This document shows positions 1 through 9,885 of a stretch of DNA of 38,135 bases, piece after piece; the first letter of the stretch is position 1, and every line of letters starts with the position of its first letter. Origin of the DNA: Diphasiastrum complanatum (taxonomy: Eukaryota > Streptophyta > Lycopodiopsida > Lycopodiales > Lycopodiaceae); assembly GCA_029204225.1 (NCBI GenBank), contig MU835556.1, forward strand, positions 1 to 38,135, written 5' to 3'. The notes under the pieces were generated by a model that was not told the origin of the DNA, ran no database searches, and saw nothing but the letters and a program-made list of their open reading frames with translations. A program made the translations under genes and the position numbers.

Positions 1-1734
1 TAATGTGTTGATGGTTTAGAAGAAGATCTAAATGTGGTGTTATACTAGTATAATTAAGAATTCTGCACCTAGACATTTAAGCGAGAACTGTTTATTTTGA
101 TCTATATTGCTTATGACACATGATTTGTAAGTCATCTAGATTCATCTATGAGAATTGTGTGCATAGAATATAGGAGATTCTTGATATAGAATATTTTTTG
201 AACGAGAAATATCCTAGATTATTGACTAAATCCCAATGAGCTCATATTGGATGATAGAGTCTAACTAATATCAAGGATAACCACTGAATTCAGTTGGAAT
301 TCAGCAGAACTTTGTAATCTCTAGAGGTTTTTCTAGGTGATTGTATAAAGTTTATATTGTTAAAGACAAACATTATAATGGTCTTCAATTACGTAATTGA
401 TTGTAGAATTTGAAACTCATAATATGGTTAAGAATCGGGTTCGAAAAAATATTCTTGGAATCAAGTAATTTTCCTTGTGAAAAAGGTTTCAAAATGTTTC
501 TTATATTTCCTGAATGGTATGTTGTACATATACTCTAGTATTTTTTAATTATTAAGTATGGTTATGGAATCCTATTTATCATGATTGACGAATCATAAAA
601 TTCTAAATGTTATGATTGAAGAATCATAAATTGATACTTAATGGATATCAGAAGATTAAAAGAGAATGTTATGATTCTTAATAGATGATTAATTCTTGAT
701 TCATTAAATGAGTCAAAGATTTAGATCTGTTATTTGAACTTTTACTTCAATGCACGTACTTGAGATTGTGTAAATCTCACAAGCAATTTAATTAAAAAAA
801 TTTGTTGACTTATGAAGAATTTGCTTATTTTAGTGGATGAAATTCTACTACAGATTGTAGTCAACGAATGCTTATGTATTGTCTTTAGCCTAAAATCTCC
901 GGTTAATTAGGAGCAGTTAAGTCTATCATGATTGAATGGTTGCTATTTCCTTGCATATGTTACTAGGAATAGAGCGCTGATCTCAAGAGAGTCTATGGGA
1001 TACTCAGAACTGTGGATCTCCTATGAGATTTTGGTAGGATGAATTTCTGTACCTTAGTTTCTGAAAAATTTCTTAGTGTAATAGTACCAAGAAGCATTTA
1101 TGATAGGTCTGCAAGAAATTGTGGATAGTCTTGGACTATAATTATTTGGATCTTTAACTTTTGAACAACGATTTCCAATGAAAAGTGACATTTTCACCTA
1201 GGGATTCATGTAGATTGTGGTTATCTGAAGGTGATGTTACTAGATTGGAGAGAATAGACCCAATAGAAAAATTTATCTCTTAGTGTACTTCTAAAGGTCG
1301 ATATAGTAAAGTGCAGAGATAGATAATTTGAGAAATATTCCATCTCTAAGTACTTATTTGATAATTGAAGTCAGACTAAGGATTGATTTTCAGGGTAAAT
1401 GTGAAAGTTATAAGATTGATTTGTTAGCTTTTGAATTTGATCTTCAGGTTATCCAATGTATCTTGTAAATTTAGTATTATATGATGATGACAGCTGGATA
1501 TATTGAAGATTTTGTCCATTTGGAGGACTTGTCGCTCAATGTACCTTTGGAACCTGAAACAATACTTAGAATCAGAGATAAACAATTGAGGAATCATTTT
1601 ATCTCTGAGTTCTTGCCTAGGTTGGTTGGTTAGATTGAGGATAATGATTCATGGAAAAGAGTGAAAAACATACAAATTGGATCTTCCCTAATTAAAATCA
1701 TTATGAGGACAGAACTAGTTTAAGGAGGATGAAT
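1..1734. repeat. Decayed repeat DNA, no intact gene
   Basis: No reading frame of useful length. Around 1560-1720 the plus strand can be read, with stops, as something resembling the end of a Gypsy polyprotein just before its LTR (an EPET...RNHFISEF-like stretch, then a purine-rich TTAAGGAGGATGAA ending just before LTR A). That reading is weak. About 1100-1420 is similar by eye to the reverse complement of 37640-37960, so this is probably a decayed copy of a dispersed repeat. Nothing else could be assigned. Confidence 0.4.
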
Positions 1735-2217
1735 TGTGAAAGATTTCAAATAGTTTAGTCAAGTTTAGTCATAATTTGGTTAATTGTCAATATTAGGCCA
1801 AAATGCATTTTCGACTTAGAGATAAACTTTATGAAAGTTATTTTAGTCAAAGTTCATTTAAATTATCACTTTTGGAAAGTGTGGGAGAGTTAGGAGGTCG
1901 AGTTTGGACACATTCAAATTCGAATGTTAGATGCATTGAATCTAGTCACATTGTTGATAGGGTTTTTGTTATGGAGGGAAACCAAAGATTCAGTTTTGGA
2001 TCCACACGTGGGAAGTACAATAGGGTACTGTTATCGTACGTGCAGAAGCTTCATTTTATCATATATTTGATGTTTGATCAAGTTCTTATCGAGTTTGCAT
2101 CTCTTTCATTAAGTAGATGCTGGATTTTCTACATTGGCAATGTTGTATATTGTGTTGGCTTTCTAACCAAAGATCGAGGGACACATATTGGATCTTAATG
2201 GTCTGAAATTCTTCACA
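1735..2217 (+). repeat. LTR A: 5' LTR of a Copia element, internally deleted
   Basis: It begins TGTGAAAG and ends CTTCACA, which are near inverted repeats, and is followed at once by TGGTATCAGGGC, a primer-binding site complementary to initiator Met tRNA. It aligns with LTR B (3188-3924) and LTR C (35069-35715) at both ends. It is only 483 bp because about 250 bp are missing from its middle, including the TATA box and CT tract seen in the other two. A purine-rich GGAGGATGAA lies just before it. Unlike B and C it has probably lost promoter function. Confidence 0.85.
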
Positions 2218-2818
2218 TGGTATCAGGGCTCTTGTGTTTCAGGTTATGAAAGGATCAGCCACATTTAGCAAATATTTGGAGGAGATTCTATCTCTAGAGC
2301 ATGCTAGAATAGTTTCTACTCAAAAATTAATATTTTTTGCATGTGTATAAGTGATCTTTTGTAGGTCAAAACTCAATTTAGGTTTATGAACTTGAGGAAT
2401 TCCAATTTCACATGTGGCTTACTGAATTTGGCCGATTTTTGATGCATTAGAAAAGCCTAAGTGGTGGCTACAAGATTGCATATCAAGTTTAGGCAATTGC
2501 ACGTAGAAATTGAAAGATTTGATTTTTTGTGATTTTGTCAAAACTCTAATTTTGATTGGATCTCTAGTTTTTGAAGTTGCTGGACTTTAATAGAGTGTGT
2601 TTCATTCTAAGAAAGTGGCAAGATTCATTATATTGTTGGTAGATCATAGGTTGATCATGAATTCTTCATTCTATGTGTTGATTTGCTAGTATTAGTGCTA
2701 GAAGAGAATTGAGAGTTTCCATATCTTTGTGATTTCTTTTTTAATAAATTTGTTGTCATTCAAAAGAGTGCTTTGAGCATTGGAACAGGTTGAAAGGACA
2801 AGACCATGTCACTTCAAC
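2218..2818 (+). other. PBS and untranslated leader of the outer Copia element
   Basis: TGGTATCAGGGC at 2218-2229 is the tRNA primer-binding site. The following ~590 bp are non-coding and match the leaders after LTR B (3925-4330) and LTR C (35716-36319) in order, sharing phrases such as GTTTCAGGTTATGAAAG, AGAGCATGCTAGA and TAAGTGGTGGCT. The leader ends where the gag ATG begins. Confidence 0.75.
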
Positions 2819-3187
2819 ATGGCTACAAGTGGAGGCTTTATGTTGGAGAGCAATGATAGGCTTACCACAATCAACTATTCTACTTGGAAGGTGAGGATGG
2901 AGTCCTTATTGGAGATGAATGAGTTGATGGAGATTGTTGCAGGTGTGGAGGAGAGGCCTCAAGCACCTTAAAATCAAGTGAGGTATGACAAGAGAGCTAA
3001 AGAAGCTCTACGCATGATAAAGATGAATGTTACCAAAGAGCTACTCAAGGAGATTGGTAACAGTAATTCATTTCGAGAGGTTTGGGAAGCTTTGAAGAAG
3101 CTTTATAAATCCAAGTCTACATCTAGAGTGTTGACTCTAAGAAGACAAATCTTTCAAAGTTTTCAAAAGAATGAAGAGAGTATGCTT
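2819..3187 (+). pseudogene. Copia gag, 5' part (split by nested element)
   Basis: Capsid-like Gag of a plant Copia. The start ATG at 2819 opens MATSGG, matching MATSSG at 36320 in the LTR C element. Features typical of the UBN2/Copia gag family are the NYSTWK motif near the N-terminus and a later WEALKKLY...SRVLTLRRQI segment. An in-frame stop (TAA after RPQAP, about 2969) breaks it once. The frame runs into the inserted LTR B at 3188; the rest of gag resumes at 6404 beyond the insertion. Confidence 0.8.
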
Positions 3188-3504
3188 TGTGAAAGTTTTT
3201 AACTAGTTTAGTCAAAATTGCTACATTTGTTTATATGGCATTTGAGGCCAATTTCATATTAGACTTAGAGTTTGACTTTTCAAAGTTATATTAGTCTAAA
3301 AGCGTTTGAATAAACACTTTTTGAAAGTGTGAAAAAATTTAGAAGTCAAGTTTTAGTAGATTCATATTTGAAAGTTAAGTACATTGAATCTAGTCCCAAA
3401 AATAGTAGGGTTTTCATTGTGGAGGGAAACCAAATGGCAATTTAGGTTTTGAACCTATTATAAAAGAGAGAGAGAGAGAAAGATTGATTCCTCGTGGGAA
3501 GAGG

Positions 3505-3600
<96 letters not shown>

Positions 3601-3924
3601 GTCATTCATGCTTATACAAGGTTCTCTTGGGTTCTACTATCCATTGGTGCACTATACTTGTGATATCTTGCAATTCTATGTGTAGAATGCTCATTAAATG
3701 CTATTTTCAGATCCACACATGTGAAATACAATAGCTTATTGTTATTGTATGGAAAAACATTATTTTACGTTTGGTTCATGTTTGATCAAGATCTATTAGA
3801 GTTTGCATCTCATTCTTAGAGTAGATGCTGATTTTTCTACATTGGCAAGATTGGTGATATGTTGTCTTTCTAACCCAAGATCATTTTATGGATTTAGATC
3901 TTAATTGATCTGAGATCTTTCATA
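3188..3924 (+). repeat. LTR B: 5' LTR of the nested Copia
   Basis: 737 bp, starting TGTGAAAG and ending CTTTCATA (last bases altered from CACA), followed by the primer-binding site TGGTATTAGAGC at 3925. It carries a TATA box, TATAAAAG, at 3459-3466. Its transcribed part contains a greatly expanded TC tract that is only short in LTR C, which accounts for much of the length difference. Confidence 0.88.
3507..3598 (+). repeat. (TC)46 microsatellite inside LTR B
   Basis: An uninterrupted 92-bp TC dinucleotide repeat lies about 40 bp after the LTR TATA box, so it would be near the start of the element's transcript. LTR C has only short TCTCTCTTCTCT runs at this place. An apparent Ser-Leu repeat frame here is an artefact of the microsatellite. 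Confidence 0.97.
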
Positions 3925-4330
3925 TGGTATTAGAGCATGTGTTTCAGGTTATGAAAGAAACAATCACATCTATCAATGACTTGGGGAAGATATCAATGCT
4001 AGAGCATGCTAGATTGGATTTTACACCAAAATCGAGTTTCTCGCATATGTAGATTGGATCTTTTGTAGACCAAAACTCTATTTAGGGTTATATTCTTGAT
4101 CAATTTCAATTTCTCACAATTCATGTTGGATTTGGCCAATTTTTGGAGCATGGAAAAGTCTAAATGGTGGCTACAATATTGCATATCAAGTTTTAGGCAA
4201 TTCCATGTAGATTTTGAAATAATCAGTTTTTTGTGATTTTGTCAAAACCCTAATTTTGATTGGATCTCTAGATTGTGAGGTTACTGAATTTCATTTGAGT
4301 GTGTTTCAATCTTAGGAAGTGGCAATGTGA
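3925..4330 (+). other. PBS and leader of the nested Copia
   Basis: TGGTATTAGAGC at 3925-3936 is the tRNA-Met-type primer-binding site. The leader is collinear with that of the outer element but stops near 4330, where it is joined directly to protease-end sequence. The join shows that the rest of the leader, all of gag and most of protease were deleted. Confidence 0.7.
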
Positions 4331-4700
4331 TCTACACAGCCAATGATGGTGAGTGTGCAATCAAAGGGATTGACACAATTCCTATTTCTCTCTCTACAAA
4401 TAGGAATGTTCATTTGGAAGATGTTTTTGTTCATTCCATCTATTACCAAGAATTTACTTAGTGTGAGTCAATTGCTAGGTAAAGCCTCAAAGTTGAGTTT
4501 GATGGAGATGCTTGTAAGATCAAAAGGAATGATATCTTGATTGCAAAAGGTAAATGACAAGGGAAATTGTTTAAACTAGATGCTTGTGTTATTCCTAACC
4601 AAGTTGGATGTGTTGCAAGATAGCAAATACCTATTCAAGAGGTTTGACATAAAAGGATGGGACACCTCAACTTCAAGTCATTGGAGGTAATAGACAACAA
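4331..4700 (+). pseudogene. Copia protease end and GAG-pre-integrase fragment
   Basis: The reading includes AIKGIDTIPISLSTN and SITKNLLSVSQLL, the usual sequence after the Copia protease active site (which is deleted here). Around 4648-4690 a HKRMGHLNFKSLE motif marks the GAG-pre-integrase zinc region. The reading needs several frame changes and contains stops, so it is not translatable as one piece. Confidence 0.7.
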
Positions 4701-4703
4701 GTT

Positions 4704-5219
4704 GTGATAGGTCTTCCAAGTTCCTTAAAAAGTATCAATCATGTTTGTGAGTCTTGTGCTTTGTCAAAGTCACATAGACTACCTTATACTAGATCTGCAA
4801 AGCTTTTTCAAGTTGTACATTTGGATATTAGCAATAGTGGAGCTAAGATGTATGTAACTTTCATTGATGATTTTAGTAGATTTTGTTGGATCTATCTGTT
4901 AAAGAGCAAAGATGAAGTGTATGATGTCTTTGTTAAGCTCAAAAATGCAAGAGAGAACCAGTTTTTCACAAGGATCAAGTGCTTAAGGACTGACAATGGT
5001 GGAGAGTACATATCTACCAAGTTCAAGGCTTTTTGTAATGAGAATGGGATCAAGAGGGAGTATACAAGGATACCACAACAAAATGGAGTGGCCAAGAGGA
5101 AGAATAGCACTTTATGTAAAAGTGCCAAAGCCATGAGGTTAAGTGCTAACCTTGATAAGCCATTTTGGGATCAAGCTTTTTTGTGTGCTAATTTCTTGTG
5201 CAATAGGTGGCCGAGTTGA
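4704..5219 (+). pseudogene. Copia integrase core, catalytic Glu changed to Lys
   Basis: An rve-family integrase core in one open frame of 171 codons. The zinc-region end CESCALSKSHRLPY is followed by HLDI (first Asp, residue 41), the YVTFIDDFSRF strand, TDNGGEY (second Asp, residue 97) and PQQNGVAKRKN. In the last motif the family's catalytic Glu (AERKN, kept at 37128 in the LTR C element) is Lys. Two residues before PQQNG are also missing. The frame breaks at CNRWPS, where about 15 residues expected before FKRRPS are missing or frameshifted. Confidence 0.88.
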
Positions 5220-5976
5220 GATGCTATTCAAGAGGAGGCCGAGTGTCAACTTTCTTAGAACTTTTGGATATACATGCTATGTCAACATTACACTTGATGA
5301 TAGGACCAAGGAGGATCCATCTTCAAGGAATGGTATATTTGTTGGATATAGTGAGGTGAGTAAAGCCTACATGGTTTACATTCCTTCTACTAACAAGGTG
5401 ATTGTTGGTAGAGATGTCATTTTTGATGAGAGAAAGATTCCAAAAGTGTCTTCAAGCATTATTGATGGTGATGTGGATGGATTTAACGTCCTCGATGTTG
5501 ATGTAAAGGATCCTACTTTAGATGGTGATGATGATGGACCTTCATCAAATCAAAAGCCAAGGAGAACATCAAGGGAAAGGCAAATGCCTTCAAGGCTCAC
5601 ATATGATGAAAAGGGTAAGCAAGTAGTTTCTGGAAATTATGTTGCTTTCCTAACCTCTTTTGATGAACCTACAAGTGTAGATGAAGCAAGGAACAAAGAG
5701 GAGTGGATCCAAGCAATGGATCTAGAGTATCAAGGTCTTATGAAGAATGGAACATGGAGATTGGTGGAGTTACCTAAGGACAAGAAAGCTATTGGATGCA
5801 AATGGATCTTCACGGTGAAGACAACCCAAGATGGATCTATCAACAAGTACAAGGCAAGGTTAGTGGCGAAAGGATATGCTCAAGAACATGGGATTGACTA
5901 TGATGAAACCTTTGCACCCATGGAAAAGATGGTAAACATTCGATTTATTATCCCACTTGCTACTCTTTATGGATGA
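5205..5976 (+). pseudogene. Copia integrase C-terminus and RT N-terminus
   Basis: From FKRRPSVNFLRTFGY through GIFVGYSEVSKAY to VGRDVIFDE this is the Copia integrase C-terminal region. An acidic linker follows, then PSRLTYDEKGK, and then the reverse transcriptase start: EEWIQAMDLEY, NGTWRLVELP, CKWIFTVK, KARLVAKGYAQ and ETFAPM. A stop at the end (LYG then TGA, where a Trp-like codon is expected) separates it from the next RT piece in another frame. The linker resembles that of the minus-strand Copia at 24820-26735, suggesting related families. Confidence 0.85.
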
Positions 5977-6112
5977 GATCTATGGCAATTGGACATTACA
6001 AATGCTTTTTGAATGGTGATCTTGAGGAGGAAGTGTACTTGGAGCAACCCAAGAGCTACATTTCTTCTACAAATCCAAAGCATGTGTGTTTACTACAAAA
6101 GAGTTTGTATGG
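5977..6112 (+). pseudogene. Copia RT fragment ending at a deletion
   Basis: It reads QLDITNAFLNGDLEEEVYLEQP then HVCLLQKSLYG, the RT segment with the first catalytic Asp (the D of LDITNAF). Directly after the KSLYG motif, where KQAPRAW should follow, the sequence switches to the middle of the LTR. The YVDD half of RT and all of RNase H are deleted. Confidence 0.8.
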
Positions 6113-6398
6113 TTCTACTATCCATGTGACTTGTGATATCTTGCAATTCTATGTGTAGAATGCTCATTAATGCTATTTTCAGATCTACACATGTGAAATA
6201 CAATAGCTTATTGTCATTGTACAAAAAAAATATTATTTTATGTTTCGGTTCATGTTTGATTAATATCTACTAAAGTTTGCATCTCATTCTTAGAGTAGAT
6301 GCTGATTTTTCTACATTGGCAAGATTGGTGATATGTTGTCTTTCTAACCCAAGATCATTTTATGGATTTAGATCTTAATTGATTTGAAATCTTTCACA
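6113..6398 (+). repeat. LTR D: truncated 3' LTR of the nested Copia
   Basis: 286 bp matching roughly the last 295 bp of LTR B (3630-3924), including TTGCAATTCTATGTGTAGAATG and the CTTTCACA end. The first ~440 bp, with promoter and TC tract, are missing because of the deletion that fused RT to this LTR. It ends exactly at the right-hand TGCTT duplication. Confidence 0.85.
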
Positions 6399-7085
6399 TG
6401 CTTTTGTTTTGAAGATTAAAGCATTCAATGATGAGTTAGCATGCATTGATGAGAGCATTTAGGAGGTAGAACTTGTTCAAGTTATACTTAATGGTTTATT
6501 GGATGATCATGCTAACCTTGTTCAAAGCTTTGCTATTCAAAAGACTTTGCCAAGCATTGTAGATTTGCAAGAGATTTTGGTGAATGAGGAGTTTAGGCTT
6601 CAATCAAGAGGAGGTGGATCTACATCAACATTTCACTATGAAGAGGAGGCTATATTCATCAAAGACAAGTTCAAGGGCAAAGGCAAAGGCAAGTGGTCGA
6701 AGGGTCAAGATCAAGGTGAGCCATCCTCTTTTGTTAGTAAGAAGAAAGATAGGTCAAAATTAAATTGCTTCTATTGTGGAATCAAAGGGCATTTTTCTAA
6801 TGAATGTTTGAAGAAGAAAAGAGATGTAGGTAGCAAGCAAATCAAGTTTACTACTAATGATGAGGATCTAGGTGGCTGTGATTCTCTTTTGATGTGTTCT
6901 TCAAGTTCACGTGAAGGTGACAAAGATTCATGGTGGATTGATAGTGGAGCTAGTTCACATATGACTAGTCACAAGGAGTTCTTTACTTCTTTGGTCACTT
7001 ATGATGGAGCCAAGAAAGTGATTCACATGGCCAATGGTGGTAAGTTTGTGATTGAAGGTATTGATTCAATTCCTATTTGTCTTTG
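6399..7085 (+). pseudogene. Copia gag 3' part, zinc knuckle and protease start (outer element)
   Basis: Continuation of the gag that starts at 2819. It begins with the second TGCTT copy, runs through NDELACIDESI (then a stop) and QVILNGLLDDHANL, and from 6499 stays open for 200 codons. The zinc knuckle is intact: CX2CX4HX4C (CFYCGIKGHFSNEC) about residues 90-103 of that frame, preceded by a Lys/Gly-rich RNA-binding stretch. The aspartic protease active site DSGASSH is at residues 148-154. The reading loses homology around 7085 (after IPICL), at the border with the Gypsy-related DNA. Confidence 0.87.
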
Positions 7086-7800
7086 GAGAAAAATGTGTTA
7101 AAAACAGAGGCAAAGTGTTTAAAAACTAGAAAAGGTTTGTGAGAACAAGGTTAGAAAAGGTGGCAATGAGCATGTAACAAGTGGCTATGAGGGTTGATGA
7201 AGGTGTGTGAGAGTTTTTGTCGCAATTGGAGAACGTTGAAAATTCAGTGTAAATTTTGACAGAGCTTTGCTGAATGAAGTGCCAAATGACTTGAATTCTG
7301 TCCTTATATAGGCGAGAATTTGAGTGCGTGTTAGGAGAAGTATAGTTTCTCCAGTTCAGTTCCAACCCAATTTTTGCAAGAATCTTCTTCATATAATTCG
7401 GAGACCTCAGAGAAGTCTGCGAAGTTCAGAAGGTGTTTTGGACAAAGGTTCTATGAAGGTTCACCAGTTCTGCAAAGGTTGAACTCTCGCACAACATGTT
7501 CTGTATAGTAAATTTTCATGATCTGACCATGTAGGAAGGCCAATTTCACTGTCTTGAGTCCAAAAAATGATATCTGCAAAGGTCGATTTGAAGGTTTTGA
7601 TGTCCTATGAGGGTTCCTTAGATTCAGCTTTTCTGAACTTTCACAAATACTCAAATTTGACTGATTTTTTAAAAGTAACTTTTGCAGAGATTTCTATGGG
7701 TCCATTTGGGCCAGATCTGACTATGGAAGCTTCTACAAAGGTTCTTTTGAAGATTTGGTTGTTGATCCATCAGTTTAAGTGATTTTCATCCCTATTTTTG
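7086..7800 (-). repeat. Putative 3' LTR of the minus-strand Gypsy element
   Basis: Non-coding DNA downstream (in minus orientation) of the Gypsy integrase. On the minus strand it has a good TATA box, TATATAAG, at 7303-7310, and a purine-rich AATAGGGATGAAAA at about 7783-7796 that could be the polypurine tract. It ends near the TTAACACA at 7094-7101, where the outer Copia homology stops. No partner LTR is present in the window, so both boundaries are uncertain. The weak open frames here are not supported as genes. Confidence 0.45.
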
Positions 7801-7903
7801 ATACTTTTTTTTTGAGATCTATGCTTCAGATCTATATTTTTTAACGTTAAGTAGTACTATGATGATCTACTACTCTTTTGATCCCATCTGGAACTAGATC
7901 CTA

Positions 7904-8020
7904 ATTGGATCATGTTGGATCTTGTCTGATCTGCCCAGATCTTGTCTGATTTTGCTGAATCTTGATGGATTTTGCTTGATCTAACTAGATCTATTTAGAT
8001 CTGACTTATTTTCATTAGAT
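7904..8020. repeat. 10-bp-period GATCT minisatellite
   Basis: About twelve consecutive units of 10 bp, most containing GGAT, AGAT or TGAT at the same phase and continuing CT or TT (for example CTTGTCTGAT, CTGCCCAGAT, TTTGCTTGAT, CTAACTAGAT, CTATTTAGAT). The spacing is exactly 10 bp over nearly the whole tract. It lies between the Gypsy integrase stop and the putative LTR, in the element's 3' untranslated region. Confidence 0.8.
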
Positions 8021-8095
8021 CTGGCTATGATGGCTCTTGTGCTAGATGATCTGCCCCTTGTATGCGTTGTTGGTCATTCCCAAACTGGATCTATC

Positions 8096-9290
8096 TTATT
8101 GTGGTGGCCAATACTTGTGAAGTTGGCTACCGTTGATGGGTCTATCAAATGGCATCCCATCAAGTTGTTCAAGGTTTATGGCTTCATGATGATGGCTTAG
8201 AATCTCCTTGAACAATACGAGCCTTCACTTGTGAACTTCAATTTCCCCTTGATCGCCTTGGTTTTGTACCTGAGGACTAGATCTCCAAATCGAAGATCCT
8301 TCTTTTGTAGTAACAATCATGCCATGCTTTACGTTGTGCCTTCTCAGTCGTCAATGCATGCACAACTAACAAGCGTGTTTCGCAAAGTTTGTGTAATGCT
8401 TCATGGCACAATTGTAGAGATTTGGACTCACCAAGGCGTTGTGTTGTGGCAACTCGCAATGAAGGTACCAAAAGCTCCACTGGCATTACTACATCCTCTG
8501 ACATAAGCCAGTTGAAATGGCATTTGATCAATGCTTTCTTATACGCTGTCCTGAATGCCCACAACACAGCATGTAACTTATGTTCTCAATCAGATCTGCT
8601 AGCTTCGACTGTCTTCGTGATGACGCTACACAAGATCTTGTTGGATGATTCCACCTCCCGTTACCACGTAGATAATAAGGTGTGTTGAATCAATGGATCA
8701 CAAAGAATTCCTCCAATAGGACCTTGATGGTCTCATTGAGAAAATGGCTTCCGCAATCTTTGACTATCTCTACTGGGCATCCGAAGCACACAATGATGTT
8801 TTCATATAAGAATTTGACAGTAGCTCGAGCATCAACTGTTCGTACCACCTTGGCTTCTACCCACTTGGTGGGATAATCCGTAGCCACAATGATGTATCAG
8901 GCTTTTGAACTCTTGCAGCTGGATGAATTGGACCGATGTAGTCCAATCCCCACTTGTCGAATGGTGCTTGAGCTAGAATTGGATGCAATAGATCGTAATT
9001 CAACCTTGTCGGCCTCATAGCTCATTGTCACACATTGCATTTCCTCAAGTATTTCTCCGTGTCTTTATGAATCGTTGGCCACCAGCATGTCAATTGCAAG
9101 ATCTTTCGAACTGTAATGTCAGATGCGAGGTGACCACCACCCATGCCTTCATGCAAAATTGAGATAATTTGGGTGGCCTCATGTGGAAGAATATATCTTC
9201 TAAGGATACTATCAGATCCTCGTCTATACAGTTGGCCGAAAATCAGCTAATATGGTCTAGCTTTTAGGATCAACTTCCATTGTTTCGCCT
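8096..9290 (-). pseudogene. Gypsy integrase (zinc domain, core and C-terminus)
   Basis: Read on the minus strand with several frame changes. The zinc domain shows LHEGMGGGHLA (both His) and later KCNV followed by a stop where the second Cys of CX2C should be. The core has WGLDYIGPIHPA, VATDYPTKWVEAK (first Asp; the same frame reads on from 8887) and EIVKDCGSHF (second Asp). The C-terminal part contains LWAFRTAYK, ELLVPSLR and then LEQLDGMPFDRPINGSQLHKYW, ending at the TAA at 8096-8098. This order is that of plant Ty3/Gypsy integrases. The multiple stops and shifts make it non-functional. Confidence 0.85.
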
Positions 9291-9429
9291 TTGGTAGTGA
9301 TTTATCTGGTTGGCCCCACATAAGATACTCAACTATATCTGCGGCCCATTTTGGTACTGTATCAACGTAAAAAAAGATAGTATCATGTAGCTCATCATTA
9401 GATTGGGTTGTAGTTGTCTTCCCTTTAAT

Positions 9430-9783
9430 TTACAACACATGATCCGCCATATAATGTTGCTTGACCTTGCGAACCACTATCCAAAAATCAAACTCCAACA
9501 ACAAAAGTAACCACCGAGTAATTTGCCCTATGTTGCAAGTTTTATTAACAAGATAAAGCAAGGGTTGATGGTCTGTATAAAATGCAAAATGGGTGGCCAT
9601 CAAATAATGTCGAAACTTCTTAACTGCATAAATCATTGCCAGTGCCTCTCGCTTTGTGGTAGAATAGTTTATCTCTGAGTCACTGAGTTGTCGGTTGGCA
9701 AATCGGATTGGGAAATCCTTTTTGCACTCTCTTGGCTGGGTTAAGACGGCTCCAATCGCATACTTTGATGCATCAGTTTGCAC
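9430..9783 (-). pseudogene. Gypsy RNase H
   Basis: 117 open codons on the minus strand. The RNase H landmarks are QTDASKYAIGAVL (first Asp), TTKREALAMIYAVKKFRHYL (Glu) and FYTDHQPLLYL (second Asp), followed by a run resembling the usual WLLLLLEFDF and the start of the connection to integrase. It lies directly between RT and integrase, as expected in Ty3/Gypsy. It is separated from RT by about 100 bp that are frameshifted or stop-broken. Confidence 0.9.
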
Positions 9784-9885
9784 GTGAAATTCTATGGACC
9801 AATTGGGCAGTCTTAATATTGGCGCTGAGACTAATGCATCTTTAAGCTTTTGGAACGCCTATAAGGCTTCCTCTGTCCAATGTGG

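Larger units (their letters stand above)
3188..6398 (+). mobile_element. Nested, internally deleted Copia element with TGCTT target duplication
   Basis: Bounded on the left by LTR B (starts TGTGAAAG) and on the right by a truncated LTR that ends CTTTCACA. TGCTT lies directly before (3183-3187) and directly after (6399-6403), a 5-bp target duplication as expected for a Copia integrase. Flanking gag sequence continues across the insertion. Inside are PBS, leader, a protease end, integrase and part of RT. Gag, the RT 3' half, RNase H and the start of the 3' LTR are missing, so it is a deletion derivative that could move only with help. Confidence 0.88.

Noticed and set aside
1803-2198. 131-codon plus-strand frame
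   Set aside because: It lies wholly inside LTR A and aligns with non-coding parts of LTR B and C.
3494-3685. Open frame with a long Ser-Leu repeat
   Set aside because: It is the (TC)46 microsatellite inside LTR B, which lies in untranslated LTR sequence.
8231-8688. Plus-strand frames at 8231-8506 and 8389-8688
   Set aside because: They are on the opposite strand of the Gypsy integrase C-terminus, which has clear motifs on the minus strand.
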